Source: Otis tarda
Taxonomy: Eukaryota > Chordata > Aves > Otidiformes > Otididae
Direction of reading: 5' to 3'
DNA length: 64,000 nt
NCBI GenBank assembly: GCA_026413225.1
Contig: CM048553.1
Span: 114,860,190-114,924,189, forward strand
The notes beneath the pieces were generated by a model, which saw only the letters and a list, made by a program, of their open reading frames with translations, did no database searches and was not told the DNA's origin. How positions within the stretch are numbered: position 1 is the stretch's first letter; each line of letters opens with the position of its first letter. The position numbers were made by a program, and so were the translations under genes. Shown here in pieces: positions 50,606 through 62,972 of the stretch.

Positions 50606-51296
50606 TAGTTCCAGTATCTCAATTTACATATGATTAACAGTAATTTTGCCTACTTAGTGCCTAAAAAATTCATAATCAAATTTACAATAAGCTGTGCACT
50701 GATTTTCTAGGGATCCCAGCTTATTTCATAGGCTTCTAATTTCAACATTTAATCACTTTTGATTCTAGCCCAACATGCAATCATCTGACCGCGGAATATG
50801 TTCTTAAAAGCTTCCCACAAAGTTGCTGGATTTGTAGCTGATGGAATGCTAATTTGCAGGATTTCTTTAATACTGAAGTGCAAGCAGAATTGTTCTGCTC
50901 GACAGACACACATTCATCCTCCACACATTTACTATACTGAAAGCCTTTTCATACTTTATCTGCATTAGCTGAGGTGAATGGGCAGAGCAATTCACAGTTA
51001 CGTGAAGAGCACTAGGAGCGTGGGACAAGTGTGAAGCCTGAGTTTAAAGAACATGGAGTTGTCCTTGCAAAGAAGACGGATGCTTAAATTGAGAGGAGAT
51101 CTCTATGAGTCAATCTAAAAACATCCATCTGGAATGGCCACGCTGCCATTTTGGGCCATCGTAGGTCAAATGGTCAATCAGCCATGTTAGAGGGGCCATC
51201 TACCCCACTGGCAGGTGGGGGATGGTCCCTCCGAGAGGGTCCCATTTGCGGCCAAAGCAGACCCTGAAAACTATAAGCAAGAAGCCATATAGACCC

Positions 51297-51331
51297 AGCC
51301 TGATCTTGAGAGGTGCCCAGAACACCTGAGT
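51297..51331. repeat. Fragment of an old amniote palindromic repeat
   Basis: AGCCTGATCTTGAGAGGTG followed by CCCAGAACACC matches one arm of a common amniote palindrome ('gcctgattttcagaggtgctgagcacc'). The second arm is lost. Confidence 0.4.
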
Positions 51332-51908
51332 GATACTGTGAGCCGTTTCCTCACTGTTCTTGCTGGTAGTGGAGGATAAACAGCACTTCAAAGGATAAAA
51401 TCACACGGGGGTGATTTAAAAAAGATGTGACTGACTCTGGTGCTCATTAAAATGAGGGACTAATTGCAGTGGTTCAGCTCCAGTCAGGTAGTGCCTGAGC
51501 AGGTGTTGTGTGCGCTTCTCAAGCAGCTCAAGCAATGCACCTGCAAAAGGATTACCATCTTGGTCTTCTCTCTCTCTCTGGATTTATTCTGTGGGAAAGA
51601 TCACTAACAAGTGTTCAGCATCCTTTAGGGTAGGCTCTTCTGAGAGCCTTTTCAGTAACAGCTGACATCCGTTGTCCTCCAATGGACTTTTATTGCTCCA
51701 AACACAATTTGCATATTGCATAAGGATGAGTCTTATTGGTGTTTACATGTCAAGGGCTGAAGGATCTGGATGTCCACCTCAAGTATGCCATTTTGGCCTT
51801 CTCAAGCCTAACCTTTCCCTCCTTCCCCAGCACTGTTCTCTGCTGGTGGCCCCCAGAGCTACCATTCCCAAGACGCACCACGGAAACGGAAAAACTTTCC
51901 AAATTGCC

Positions 51909-51926
51909 TTTTTTTTTTTTTTTTTT
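51909..51926 (+). repeat. T18 homopolymer run
   Basis: Eighteen consecutive T. On the minus strand this would be an A tail, but no SINE or processed-transcript body is recognisable beside it. Confidence 0.9.
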
Positions 51927-54144
51927 GCGTATGCTTGCCTGGCCAAATACAATATTTGATACTTATTCTTTAATTTATAGTAGGGAAAAAACTATACCAA
52001 ATCCCGCACATCTGAGCTCATTGCTGTGACTCTTTCTGATCGCTTTATCAAATGGAACCCTTTCTTTTAGCTGTTAGCTAAATGTCGCGTGAAGTTCTGA
52101 GAACAAATTGTGCTGCTTTGGGACATTAACTTCACATTAATTTGGCTAATCATTCTACTTGATAGAAGTTTGTTTGAAAAACAGGATACTTCGACTGCAG
52201 TGAAACCTGTATGAAGAGTCACGTAATAACAGCCATCATCTCTGGTAGCGGGCAGTGAAATCTCAGGACGAGCTTAAAGATGAAAATGCACTGGAGGTGT
52301 GTTTTTCTGGGTGGTTGTGTGTAACAGAACAGAGATTACGATCAGGAGGAATTAGAAAAATCATATTCAACAGAAAGAAATGAAATCTTCAGTTAAGCTC
52401 AACCCTTACTCGCCTGTTTTATTATGCCCACGGACAAAAACTTCTGCAGCATTGCCAGATTTTATAATCAATTCCACAATATTTGTTGTCTGTTTTCTTG
52501 CAGCCCCAGCCTCTGAAGTCAGAAGACTTGTGTGAGAGTGCTCCCTTCCTCTCTGCCTTCCTCCTCTCCAGCGATGCCTAATGCTTGCAGGAAAAGCCCT
52601 AGAGACCCTGACCCCTGCGGTCTCCAGAACCAGAAGGCACAAAGAATGTGCTATTTTTAAAACCCCATGATTTCAATGCCAATCTCACTATTAATAAGTG
52701 CTCAACGCGTGATTTCTGACTCTTGAGGGTTGTCAGTACTGAGTGTGGCTCCCCTCCCCAGGCAAGAGGGAAGGGAAGGTGGGCAGGGGTCCCAGTACCT
52801 GGGAAGGTCATATCCAGCAGCTGTGGCACTGGGCACACAGTGAGCACCACATCCAGTTGACTCCCTTCTCGTTACTCAGGAGAGGCGAACGTGGCTGGAA
52901 GGACTGGTGTACGCAAAGGTTGCTCTGGATTTGTGCATGCAACCCAGCACTTTCCACACTTCTTACCCAGGTAGGTGAATGGCAGGAGAGACTATCAATG
53001 GGAGAGGACAATAAGTATGAAGCAGGAGAAATGTACTATTGCACCCAGAGCTTTCAGTATGCAGAAGAAAGGAATAGTTCCCAAAAAGCATGAGAATGGC
53101 AGGCGACACTGCCTTGCTCCACTCCCCTGGCAGCTTGTGGTCAGCACAAAGAAAAAGAGAAACATCAGCAATGTTTCTGCTGAGGTGGAGTCATCTCCCC
53201 TGAACTCCAGCTCCCACGCTCAGCTCTCATGCTTGCTAAACCGTATTTCCTAACATGAAAGATGCTACATGGTATGGTGGATGTAGCCCAGGGAGGAAAG
53301 GTGAGGGTCTCTGGCCAACCCAACAGGTAAACTACCTCAGGAACACCACTAGCTAGAACCAATGAGGACAGTCTGAAATCTCAAGGGAAAAAACAGAAAA
53401 TCAAGGGGCTGTAAGTGACTCCATCCTAGAAGGCAGCAGCCAAGGGTCTCCAGCAGGCTCAGCTGAAGGCAAACGAATCCTTCCCCTGCCTTCCCTCAGG
53501 ATGTGGGGGGCAGCCAGGGTCCCATGCTCTCTGCTCTGCGGTGGCAGGTGGAAAGTAAGCCAGAGAGGAGCTGTGTCCCTCCTGCAGCAAATGTAGGTGA
53601 AACCGTGGAGACTGGACCCCAAGGCAAGTAAGCCAAGCTCAAAACATTTTTAGAAGTGTGGGGCATGGGAGAAATTCAGGTTCTATACATTTTTTTCTTA
53701 CTTATGCCACTTTCAAGGTCTCCAACACAGAACATCAACTACCATTCCAGAGGTTTCTTACTTTGCCTTTTTTCTGACAGTACCTTCTTAGTGAATGGAC
53801 TAGACATTACTGTCATGTTTAGGAAAGGTCAGCAGGTCTCCACGCATTTTTGACCAGCTTTTGCAGTTCACAGAGGGTTTCCATTTATAACTGATCCCCA
53901 GAAATCTCCTTCGCTCTCCTGCAACATGCTTTCCCTCAAAAATACTCTACTTGCGTTCGAACCTGATTCAGCAGTCCTGCCCACAGAGAGAAATGTAGAC
54001 TTCTGGTACCAAGTTTGGAGCCAACCAGCCCAGGCTGCTGCTTGAAGCAGGAGCCGGCATCCAGAGCACAGCCAACACTAGCTAGCATCTGCAGAGCATC
54101 ATCCAGCATCTTTTAGAAGTGCCAGGCCTCGGCTCAGATTTGTA

Positions 54145-54181
54145 ATTAGCATATGCTAATGACTCATTATAATATGCAAAT
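54145..54181. promoter_or_regulatory. POU/AP-1 motif cluster with perfect 16-bp palindrome
   Basis: ATTAGCATATGCTAAT (54145-54160) is a perfect palindrome made of two octamer-like halves. It overlaps TGACTCA (54160-54166), an exact AP-1 site, and is followed at 54174-54181 by ATGCAAAT, the exact octamer in reverse. Three such motifs within 37 bases suggest an enhancer core. No gene is in reach, so the function is inferred. Confidence 0.45.
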
Positions 54182-54973
54182 GGCACACTAGGTCAGAACT
54201 GCACGCCCATTCAAACTAATGAACTGTGCACTTTTTTTTTTAAGTGGCACTGGTAATTGGGTGCATCATTTTTCTGTTGCTGCTAGGCAAAGAAAAAGGA
54301 AGCCGTCTGCAACGACAGGCCAACGTTTGTAGCAATCCCGTCGAGAAGTAAAGGCAAGGACTGCTAATTTCCAAGTGTCCAGCGGGGAACCAGTACACAT
54401 GCCTCCAGTCACCATTGTCACAATTCTTAGTATCTGAGCATGTAATTATATGGTCATATTTTCAGGAGAGATCAGCATTTAAGACAACTGTTGAAAACAC
54501 CTTGCCAGAGCAACATGCAGGGATGAGTTTGAGCACCTACAGCCTAAAGTGCAGAACACCTGTGTTTTGAAAATGCAGCTGCATGTGACCTTGCTGTAAT
54601 GAAGAAAATATTAATATGTCATTTATGGGATCTGCTTTTCCCTCTCAAAAATAAATTCTTCTGTAAAGTTATACCGCTCTCTCTGAAGCAGAAAAGAGCC
54701 CAGTTTAATATCAGCTCATAAGAATGAACAGACTATGAAACTTGTTAAAACTGATTTATTTCGGCCCTCACAATTGGATTATTTGCATATTGTCCCTATT
54801 AATTAAAATCCTTACTCAGAATCTTTATCAAGAATAAATTAATAATAAAAGAATGATTCAAATATCAGTTCATAGAGGTTTTTCTAAAAAATTGAGATAC
54901 ATTTTACAAAGGGATATGATTATTCTTTTATCCTAATTTTAGATATGAAAACAAAGAACTGAAACGATCTGTG

Positions 54974-55795
54974 TTAAATGTCACACTGTAGACAGTCGCC
55001 AGAGCTTGCAATAGAATCAAAATCGCCTGGCTCTGTATCTCTCCGGCAGATATTGCCCACAATAGCACTAGAAGTACGGTGGTAGAGCGACGTGCTCGGA
55101 CTCCAAAGCTGACTGTGTATAAGGCAGATCTTTATATGCCTCAGGTTCAGTGTAGTATCAATGCAGGATATCCCAGACTGAAGCCCAAGCTGGTAACTCC
55201 CCACAACTTTGGGCTGTGCCACATGGACTTGCTTATGCAGGTTTTTGATAGCTTACAAATCCCTGCAGCAGGTTCTGAGTTTTGGTCTGGACATACCTCA
55301 CCCTTATTAAATTGTCCCATGGATGTCACTTTCTGGACTAGCTCTTCGATGCAGTGACTTTCAGATTCTTCTAGTTTGTTATCTCTCTTGTACAAACTAC
55401 CTATTTGCATAAAGTCATTTGTGTCCAATCTTTGCTCTTCTCCATCTTGCCCATGCTGAGGTGGCATTATGGGGACACAAGCCTTCTTTGTTGTAACCAA
55501 TTTGGAAAGCTCATTAAAAATGTCTATTAATCCTAATACATTCATTCACATAGCCATTCTGATAGTGAAGGTATTTCCCTTCTGGCAATTTTATTAGGTC
55601 AGAGGAAGACATCAGCTCTGAGTTTCACTGCTCATAAGTAGTTCTAATATAGAGGACATGCACGTCATCTTCAATAGCCTTGTGCTTATTTAACTCAGAT
55701 CGGTTGCTCAGAGTCCTCTCATGGGTGGAAAGGTCAATAACAAGGCATGATGACAAAAAAGGATATGTTGACAAAACTGACTTAGTGTTGAAAGC
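54974..55795 (-). pseudogene. Candidate decayed coding sequence, unidentified
   Basis: On the minus strand three reading blocks follow each other. Block one (55795 to about 55510) includes RSELNKHKAIEDDVHVLYIR, a stop, then SSSDLIKLPEGKYLHYQNGY. Block two is the frame at 55545-55147, beginning GLIDIFNELSKLVTTKKA and containing QHGQDGEEQRLDTNDF. Block three is the frame at 55222-54974, ending in RRDTEPGDFDSIASS. The composition (many E, K, D, S, few stops over about 270 codons) is more protein-like than most open frames here. The breaks are one internal stop and two frame changes. I recognise no family. A processed pseudogene, an old element protein or chance are all possible. Confidence 0.28.
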
Positions 55796-56996
55796 CTAGA
55801 GTTGCATTCCCAGAAAAACTCCACCAGAGGATGTCCAGCAGACTTTCAGGTAACCGGCAGTGAATGGAAAGGACAACAACTCAACTGTTGCGGTTTACTA
55901 AGTGAAAACACAGTCATGTAACAGTGAGAAAGTCCAGCAAATTTGACAGCAATCTGCAGATGGCAGTGTTAAACCCTTTGCCTATGGCTCTCGCTTTTGA
56001 TGTCAACAGAAATATCAAAGAGATCGGGATTGGGCCAGAGACTTTCTGTTCAGTATCTCCGGACACATGGTCTTGGTATTAGCATTACAAAAACCGTCTC
56101 ATGTTCCCCAAACCTAAATACATAATTTGTAATGATATTATGTGTTTGCAGCTGGCAGTAAAGGGTGATATATTGTTAATGTCTTTCTGCAAATGTTAGA
56201 TGAATAGCTATCAAAACTCTATTGTCTATATTGGCATTCATGTGGCATAGTCTAAAACCACTTCAGTCTCTCTCACTAAACTAGAGGTTTTACTGTTTTC
56301 CACATCATTTGAATTTTTATTACATCTAAATAATAAAATGCATTATTAGGATCAATCTAAATCCACAGTATTTGCAATTTTAGAATTTTCTCCACAGATT
56401 TGGCTCTGCTCTCCAGAATCTAAGCCTTCACTTCACAGAACTGAACTTTCTCTTGCCCTTCTGGTTGCAAAGGTATCTTTGCAACATTCAAATGCTGTAC
56501 CTCTCCAATATATGGCTTAGTGCTGAGCAGAGAAGGATTGAAATCAAACTTGCAAGCCACATTCCATTTATAAAATGAGCTCTAATAAAAAAATTCGTAT
56601 TTGGCTGCAGATAGGGTAGCCATGCTAGCAATTATGTTTCAGACTCTTTATAACATTTGTAGGGCCTATTTAAAAGAAAATGAATGGAAAATGAAGGTGA
56701 TAGATGCATTATTTTCCAGTTGCAATGAATTTGAATAATATGTAATAATGTATATAAAAATAAGCACTGCTCTTAATCATAGGTTTTGCTTCAGAGCTAT
56801 CTGCTTAAATGACCCTAAGTCACAGAGTGCTTTTTAGTGTCTCTTCCCATTTCTTAAAAATTGAATTGCTCTTGCTAAATGAGTGGTGGCTGTCTCTATT
56901 CCCTCCCCACAGACCACAGAGGATGAGAAAGGAAATATTATCTTGTTTCTATTCCAGAGCCATCAGCTAGCTTTAGAAATCTTCTTGACTATCTAC
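55796..56996. other. Gene-free unique sequence
   Basis: Nothing coding is seen. Text near 55995-56040 (TTTTGATGTCAACAG and GATCGGGATTGGGCC) resembles parts of the old palindromic repeats listed elsewhere, but is too degenerate to call. Confidence 0.45.
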
Positions 56997-57485
56997 CTAG
57001 GAAATGTCCTCATCAGAGAGGGCGTGCTGCACCTCTCTGGGTGTAAGAGACGGGTTCCTGTGTGAGCGACTTGTAAATGGTGTCCCACCCATGCAATTCA
57101 CCAAGAATGGCTTGGGAGACGCAAGGGACCACTTTCCCCGGAGTGAAAATTGCCCAGTCACCTCATCAGCAAGGATCAGAGGTGCACGGTCCAGCACCAC
57201 CACAAGGTCATCAGCCCCTGTCCACACACTCACTGCTCCATCATCATTAAAAGAGAGTGCAAACAAGCACTGGAGAAACAAGCTGAAATATCTTTGATTC
57301 TTGGAGAAAGAAGTTTGCTGCCAGAGTGTGCATACCTGAGTAATGACAAAATTTGGGAGGCCCATCTGTGGGCTCTGCCTATGGTTCTCAATCTGCCTGA
57401 GAGTCCCGATAGTGGGCGTGAAGTCGGTGAGTGGCAATGAGTGGAAACCCATCACAGACCCCAGGCAAGTGGCATCTGGCCCCAA
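56997..57485 (-). other. GC-richer open segment, uncertain coding potential
   Basis: A 162-codon minus-strand frame lies in DNA richer in GC and CpG than its surroundings. It contains SFNDDGAVSVWTGADDLVVV and LDRAPLILADEVTG, which look protein-like. No family is recognised, and two + strand frames of about 96 codons cover the same bases, so composition may explain the openness. It could be a decayed element or exon. Confidence 0.2.
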
Positions 57486-59016
57486 ATCTCATCTGACTCC
57501 TACCGTATTCCGTGCAAGCAGTAACAACTGAAGAAAAAGACATTGCCATCTACTTAGGTAAGATACAAAAGCTGAGGCTTTGCAGAGTCTTTTAAGGATA
57601 GAAGGGGTCTACAGGGCAGGCATAGGTCCTCTCTCTCTGCAGACATCACGTGGCTGGAGCTATCCCCACCTCCGCATGGACACAGCTCAGCCAAGTGACA
57701 TGGGACTGGACGTCATGCCAGGCAGGGGTCCCACAGCAGGAGAAAGAGGACCAAAGCTCCTGTGGACCTCCTGATAACCTACACCTGACAAGAAGCCTGG
57801 AGGCAAAAGGGATGGTTTATCCAAGGACAATACAGCCCTAAAGTATAGACAGGACAGTGCAAAGATACTGAAACTGACGAGGTTGGATACTGGTAGCAGT
57901 TCAGCCATGCTGACAGAGAGCCTTCTGCTGACAAACTTCCCCTGTGGTATGTCTGGGTTAAGTTTTGCTTTGCTGCATGAGCACAAGCCCACTAAGCATT
58001 GTAGTCACGGGTTTTTGTGTACCCACCATGGTCCTTACCAGGAAAAGTAAAGCACAACTTCTTCCCCATCACCCATCAGTGGTCACTCACTCTTCAAAGT
58101 CCCAAATCCACTGAGAGCTGTATGAAGATGTCTACTTATACCCAGGGACTCTCAAGTTGCCTTACAGCCTTTTAAAAACTTTGTCTTGTGCTGTCACAAA
58201 AACTTGCTGCTTTTACCAAGGCAGGGGTAAAGTGTAGACCAGAATTCGGGCCTTCCATTTGGGAAGAGAGGGAAGCCAGATGTCAAGTCTCCATGCTCCA
58301 GAGCTATGGGGCTTGCCTTGCAAGGAGCCACACTTGAGGCCTTCAGGAAGGCAGTCCCAAAAGGTCCACATAAAGCCTGGAGGCCTGGCAGACCCCGTTC
58401 ATCTATAGTGTTGACTTCATCTGAGACTATTACTCTTGGCAGGAAAGTGTGTTGGGTATTTTAATAGTCAGTTTTATTTGTTGACAGGATTAAATATTTG
58501 CAAAATAGTTGATGAGTCAAATCCTGATGAAAATAATCAGGATAAGATGGCAAAAGCATTGCATATATTCACTGGCATGGATGTTGAAAGGCATTTTAGC
58601 TCCACAAAGACTGCAAACCCACACCTTGTTGTTTTCCTTTGCAGAGGTTTCTAAGGACTCTTAAGTGAGTACAAGATGCCACTACAAAATTATGCAAAGT
58701 GAATAGCTAACCCGCAGAGCTCACAAGTTAGAGTGCAGGCAATATTAAACAACCAAATAAGCATGCGAAGGGTAGGAAGATAACTGATCAAAGACAGGAA
58801 AGTTCTGTAAATCCATGATTATAGAGGTATCAATGTTCACAGTAGGCTGCCATTCCCACCAACCTAGGCTTCTCATGATTCATTCCAGAGAAACAGGGTC
58901 AATTTTACCCCATGTTTATCACCGATTTAGCAACAATACATATTAAAAGCATTTTGTATCATGTGTGCTGGCTTCAATTAAGTAAGAGAGGTCAAGCAGC
59001 TTCCAGACTTGCAAAG

Positions 59017-59042
59017 TAAAATAAATAAATAAATAAATAAAA
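59017..59042. repeat. (AAAT)n microsatellite
   Basis: About six AAAT units in tandem. No retroposon body was recognised upstream, so it is treated as a simple repeat. Confidence 0.9.
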
Positions 59043-59768
59043 GTTTTCACTGGGTACGGAGTGCAAATTATCCATTCTGAGTCTCAAGGAAAGCTAAGCT
59101 ACTGTCATGAGGGTTTTCTGTAGTTACTTTGTATGGGCTAATATCTGAAAATTCATCAGAATACTGATATATCACAGTACTTAGGTGGTTGGATAAATCA
59201 ATAAGTCATCTACATTTTTAACATTTGCTGCAGAATGTTGGGGCACACACATAAACTGGGGGGAATTGCACAGAACTGCTGTTTTCTGGGAAAAGCTGTG
59301 ACAGCATCCAGTTGCCTTTTCCCGACATAGGCTTTGCAGTGTGTGCTAATTCTGAGCAAGTACAGTTTGGATAGGTTGGATGCTCTTCATTTCTTCTTTG
59401 TTTTACTGTGTGACTCTGCGAAACAGCCAGGTGATAAATATATTGACTAGTCATGGTTCTTGCCATCCGTACAAAGTTTATTTCATTTTTCCCTCTTTAC
59501 AGATTAAATCCCACCAGTTTATCCCCGTCAGTCAAGGCTTACGTGAACTAGCGATCCAGTCAGCCACAGGCTATGTAAAGCAGCCTTTTGGCCCAGTCTG
59601 ACTTTGATTGTATTGTGTTACCTGGGACATTCTCCAACCAAGAGAGAATTAAAGAGCTATTGACACTAACTTGTCCTGCCACGGCAGCCTGCTTCCTGAG
59701 AAGCTAGCAGTTCTAGCCATGCTGAAAGTGAAATTTTAATACGGCCTTGGCAGCACTCCATTGGCAGA

Positions 59769-59803
59769 ACCCCAAATTTACACTAGTGTAACCAGGATCA
59801 ACG
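59769..59803. repeat. Fragment of an old amniote palindromic repeat
   Basis: CCCCAAATTTACACTAGTG followed by TAACCAGGATCAACGCC resembles the 'aaatttacaccagtgtaactgagatcag' arm of a common amniote repeat. Single arm only. Confidence 0.4.
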
Positions 59804-62800
59804 CCTGTGCCAATGTCTGTATTTTATTAAAGATAAATTGGACAAGATGTGTTCATATCCAAACTAAACTCAGCAAATCAAAAATGAACTTAACAAAATA
59901 AAATCAGATGGTCTGACTCATCTTCTTGTGAGAGATCCTGATAAAATATGGTTGTTCCAGAAGCGCTAATATGATCTTAGTAAAAGATGACACTGTGAAA
60001 ATGGCTGAGGGGAAAAGAAAATTGACAAAAAGAGAAGTTTTTCACTGCAACTGGATGAGCCTTATAGATCCCCGTCATATATAAAAGGAAATAGGTGAGA
60101 AATTTCAGCTTCCTTCATTGACATACACAGAATAATATCACTGCATAGGCAGAACACCATAAGCACGCACAGTAGGTAGGTACCAGACTATAATTTCTTG
60201 TTCAAAATACCAAAATGCACCAGTTTAACTGAAAGAATGAGGACATGATATGAAACGGCATGAGCTAAGCCACAAAACAGGAGAAATGACTGGACCTTAC
60301 CTCCTCCTACTTCCGAAAAAGCTACCTAATCATTAGCCTAGGGAGTCATGCTTTCACTCGCCCTTTCTCCTTCTCTCAGTGAATTCAAACCATTTTTCTG
60401 CACAGTGGTGCAGCTTCATGAGGAGTGGTAAAGCATTCCCAGAAAAACCTGTAGTCTAATGACTAGAAGTGTGTTCGAATTCTTTCCAACAAGCATAGGA
60501 ACTGAATGTGGGTTTCCTACTTCCTAACCCCTAGGCTGATGCAAGATAGAAATGGTAGTGGTTGCTTTTCTGGAAGACTTTTAAAAGAAAGTGAAGTCTT
60601 TGGAGAGTTTGACAAGGAACTCAGTCTAGCCAGGCTATGCTGGGCACGCTCCGAGAGCTTCTCCAGAGCCCACCAAGGGGCTGCCATATCCCGTTGTTTG
60701 TTCATTACTGCAGAGGAAGGAGTCGGGCAGAAGATATGTTTTCATACCCTGACGGGTTGAAGGGATGGTAGTTAAGAGGGAGAGGATGTGAGCATAACGT
60801 TAGAGGGAGAATTCATTATCTGTCTTCAGAACTACAGAAAGTACCTTTGGATGCCAGCTAAAAGGGCAGATCTGTAGCTGTATCCTGCAACGGCTTATTT
60901 AATTGCCTACTTGCCAAATATTTGGCCAAGTAATTTGAATAGCAATTTTCCTTCATCTGTTTTATTTTACATATCTGTGTGTCTTCTGTATGGACTGTGT
61001 CCTGATGGCTGGGCCCATGCCTTCCCTGTAGGACACAGCCTCTCCTGCTGCACGCCTTGGCTCCCATGGACATCAAGCCCAGGAGGAGCAGCCAGAGCAA
61101 AACCACACCATACTTGAAACCATTCCCCTGCACGGAGGCTGAGGAATGCATGAGACACACAGCAGAGGGGTGCATGACACACATGGGCTGCAGGTGAGAT
61201 CAGACACAGCCAGAGAAGCCAAAGGATCAGTCTCACATGGTCTCATACGGGGAACCTACTTCTCCAACGGCAGTTATAGCCATGCCAGTAAAGCCAATGT
61301 CCTTTAGGGCTTGAACTCAGGCTGCTGAGTGTAAGAGTGTTCCCAGGTGAACTCTGACAGCTCTTTATCAGTAAAGTCAAGGAAAGAGAGATGATAACAC
61401 AGCAAGGCATGAGAAGACCTTTGTAATGGGGTCATTAAGATCAGCCTGAGAGTACATTCACAAATATCATGACAACATTGTGGATGCTAAGTGCTATCTA
61501 AAAAATGCACTCCTGTCTAAGTGCTAGTATTAGACAAGGTGCATTCTTGTCAAATACTGTTTGGTCCAGTAATTGAAAAGGATCATTAAACATTTACTGA
61601 AAGTCAAACTGGAAACACATGGTTGAATGGACTTGTACTTGAATACCCCATAGCTGTCACTGATACCACAGATTAAGTGGCAGCATGTTACAGGTTTCCA
61701 GGAGAGGAGAGACAGCCTCCATGTGCACACACAGAGACATATACACAGCTAAGGAAGGCGACAGCAGAGGAGGACACTTCTGCATGTGTGATCAACCTCC
61801 ATGCTCTTGCCTTAGAGCACTGGCCGTCAAGTTGTAGCAAAGCATCGACATTTGCGCTTGCACTCCATTCATACTGACACACCTACAGATTTATTTTGCA
61901 TGAATATTTGATATGACAACAGATTTGATATCAAGTAGGCAGAGTTTGAATTATTTAATTGTTTTCCTACAGTATTTTATTTTTATTATTTAATGAGTGA
62001 TGACTTTGTAATTGGTGCTGGACAGCCATGAAGCAAACCTTAACTCCAGCGTGCTCATGGACTAACCTAATGAAGTCCCTCATGGCCTTGAGGAATCCCA
62101 GCCTCCACTAAATTTTGACCCTTTGCGTGACATTGTCCCAACACAGTCTTCAGGATTAACCAGACCAACACCAAACCTACATCTGTATGTTTTGACAGTC
62201 TTCTGGTAAAACGGTCCATGGATCTGTCTCAAACCCAGGATCAGGAGTAAATTCTGCAAAGTCCCTTCTCCCCTCCTCTTATCAACCCCTTTGAAGCAGC
62301 TGACAGAACTTTTGTCAAGATTTGGTGTGGCATACTTAAGATGTGAAAACAACACAGACAAAAAAAATATTAAAATGTTTGTAATTCATTATGCGGAAGG
62401 AGCACATTCTACATGAAAATATTATTTACTTGAGTTTTCTATTCTAAAACTTTATTTTGTATTCAAGAATTAAGGTCTCCATGGATGTGGAAAAACACTT
62501 TGAGACTCTGAGGCTTTGAAATGCTGAATTGCCTTGTATAAGATAAAATCGATATTTTGAAAAAAAAGGTAAAGTGGAAATTAATGTTCTTGTAATAGGT
62601 GAGTAGCTTTTACACAATTATTTCATGGTGATAGACTTGGTTTTGATGTAGCTTAATTAGCAGAATATAAATTATATATGTTTTTTTTAAGATGTGCATA
62701 TGTATATTACAAGATTTTTTTTATTTCATTGTGGAGCAAACCATTTGATGTGGCTCTGCAAAAAGCTCTAATACACATCAAAAAGCAATCAACAAACTCT

Positions 62801-62951
62801 TTGAGTACATCAAGCAGGATAATTTAGATGGTTTTTAATCATGATTATGAAAATATAATTAGGTGGTTGCATGTTGGTTGGTGAGTGCGTAGGGAAAAGT
62901 GATTCTCCAAACAGAAAAATATGGATAACATTACCCAGGAGCCACGAAACA

Positions 62952-62972
62952 ACCACACACACACGCATACAC
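62952..62972. repeat. Short (CA)n tract
   Basis: An interrupted CA dinucleotide run of about ten units with a CGCATA interruption. Confidence 0.8.

Larger units (their letters stand above)
48450..54973. other. Gene-free unique sequence with regulatory-like motifs
   Basis: No gene is supported. The stretch contains the hairpin at 49664-49687, the palindromic-repeat relics at 50551-50605 and 51297-51331, a CT-rich tract at 51565-51579 and 18 T at 51909-51926. GC-leaning sequence at about 52740-53650 carries overlapping open frames that show no family features. The AT-rich end (54690-54900) has octamer-like and TAAT-rich text. Confidence 0.5.

Noticed and set aside
60475..60500. Possible tRNA B-box (GTTCGAATTC)
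   Set aside because: No matching A-box, acceptor stem or cloverleaf is found around it.
60858..61184. 108-codon minus-strand frame with a Leu-rich hydrophobic segment
   Set aside because: The hydrophobic stretch is short and isolated, with overlapping frames on both strands and no homology that I recognise.
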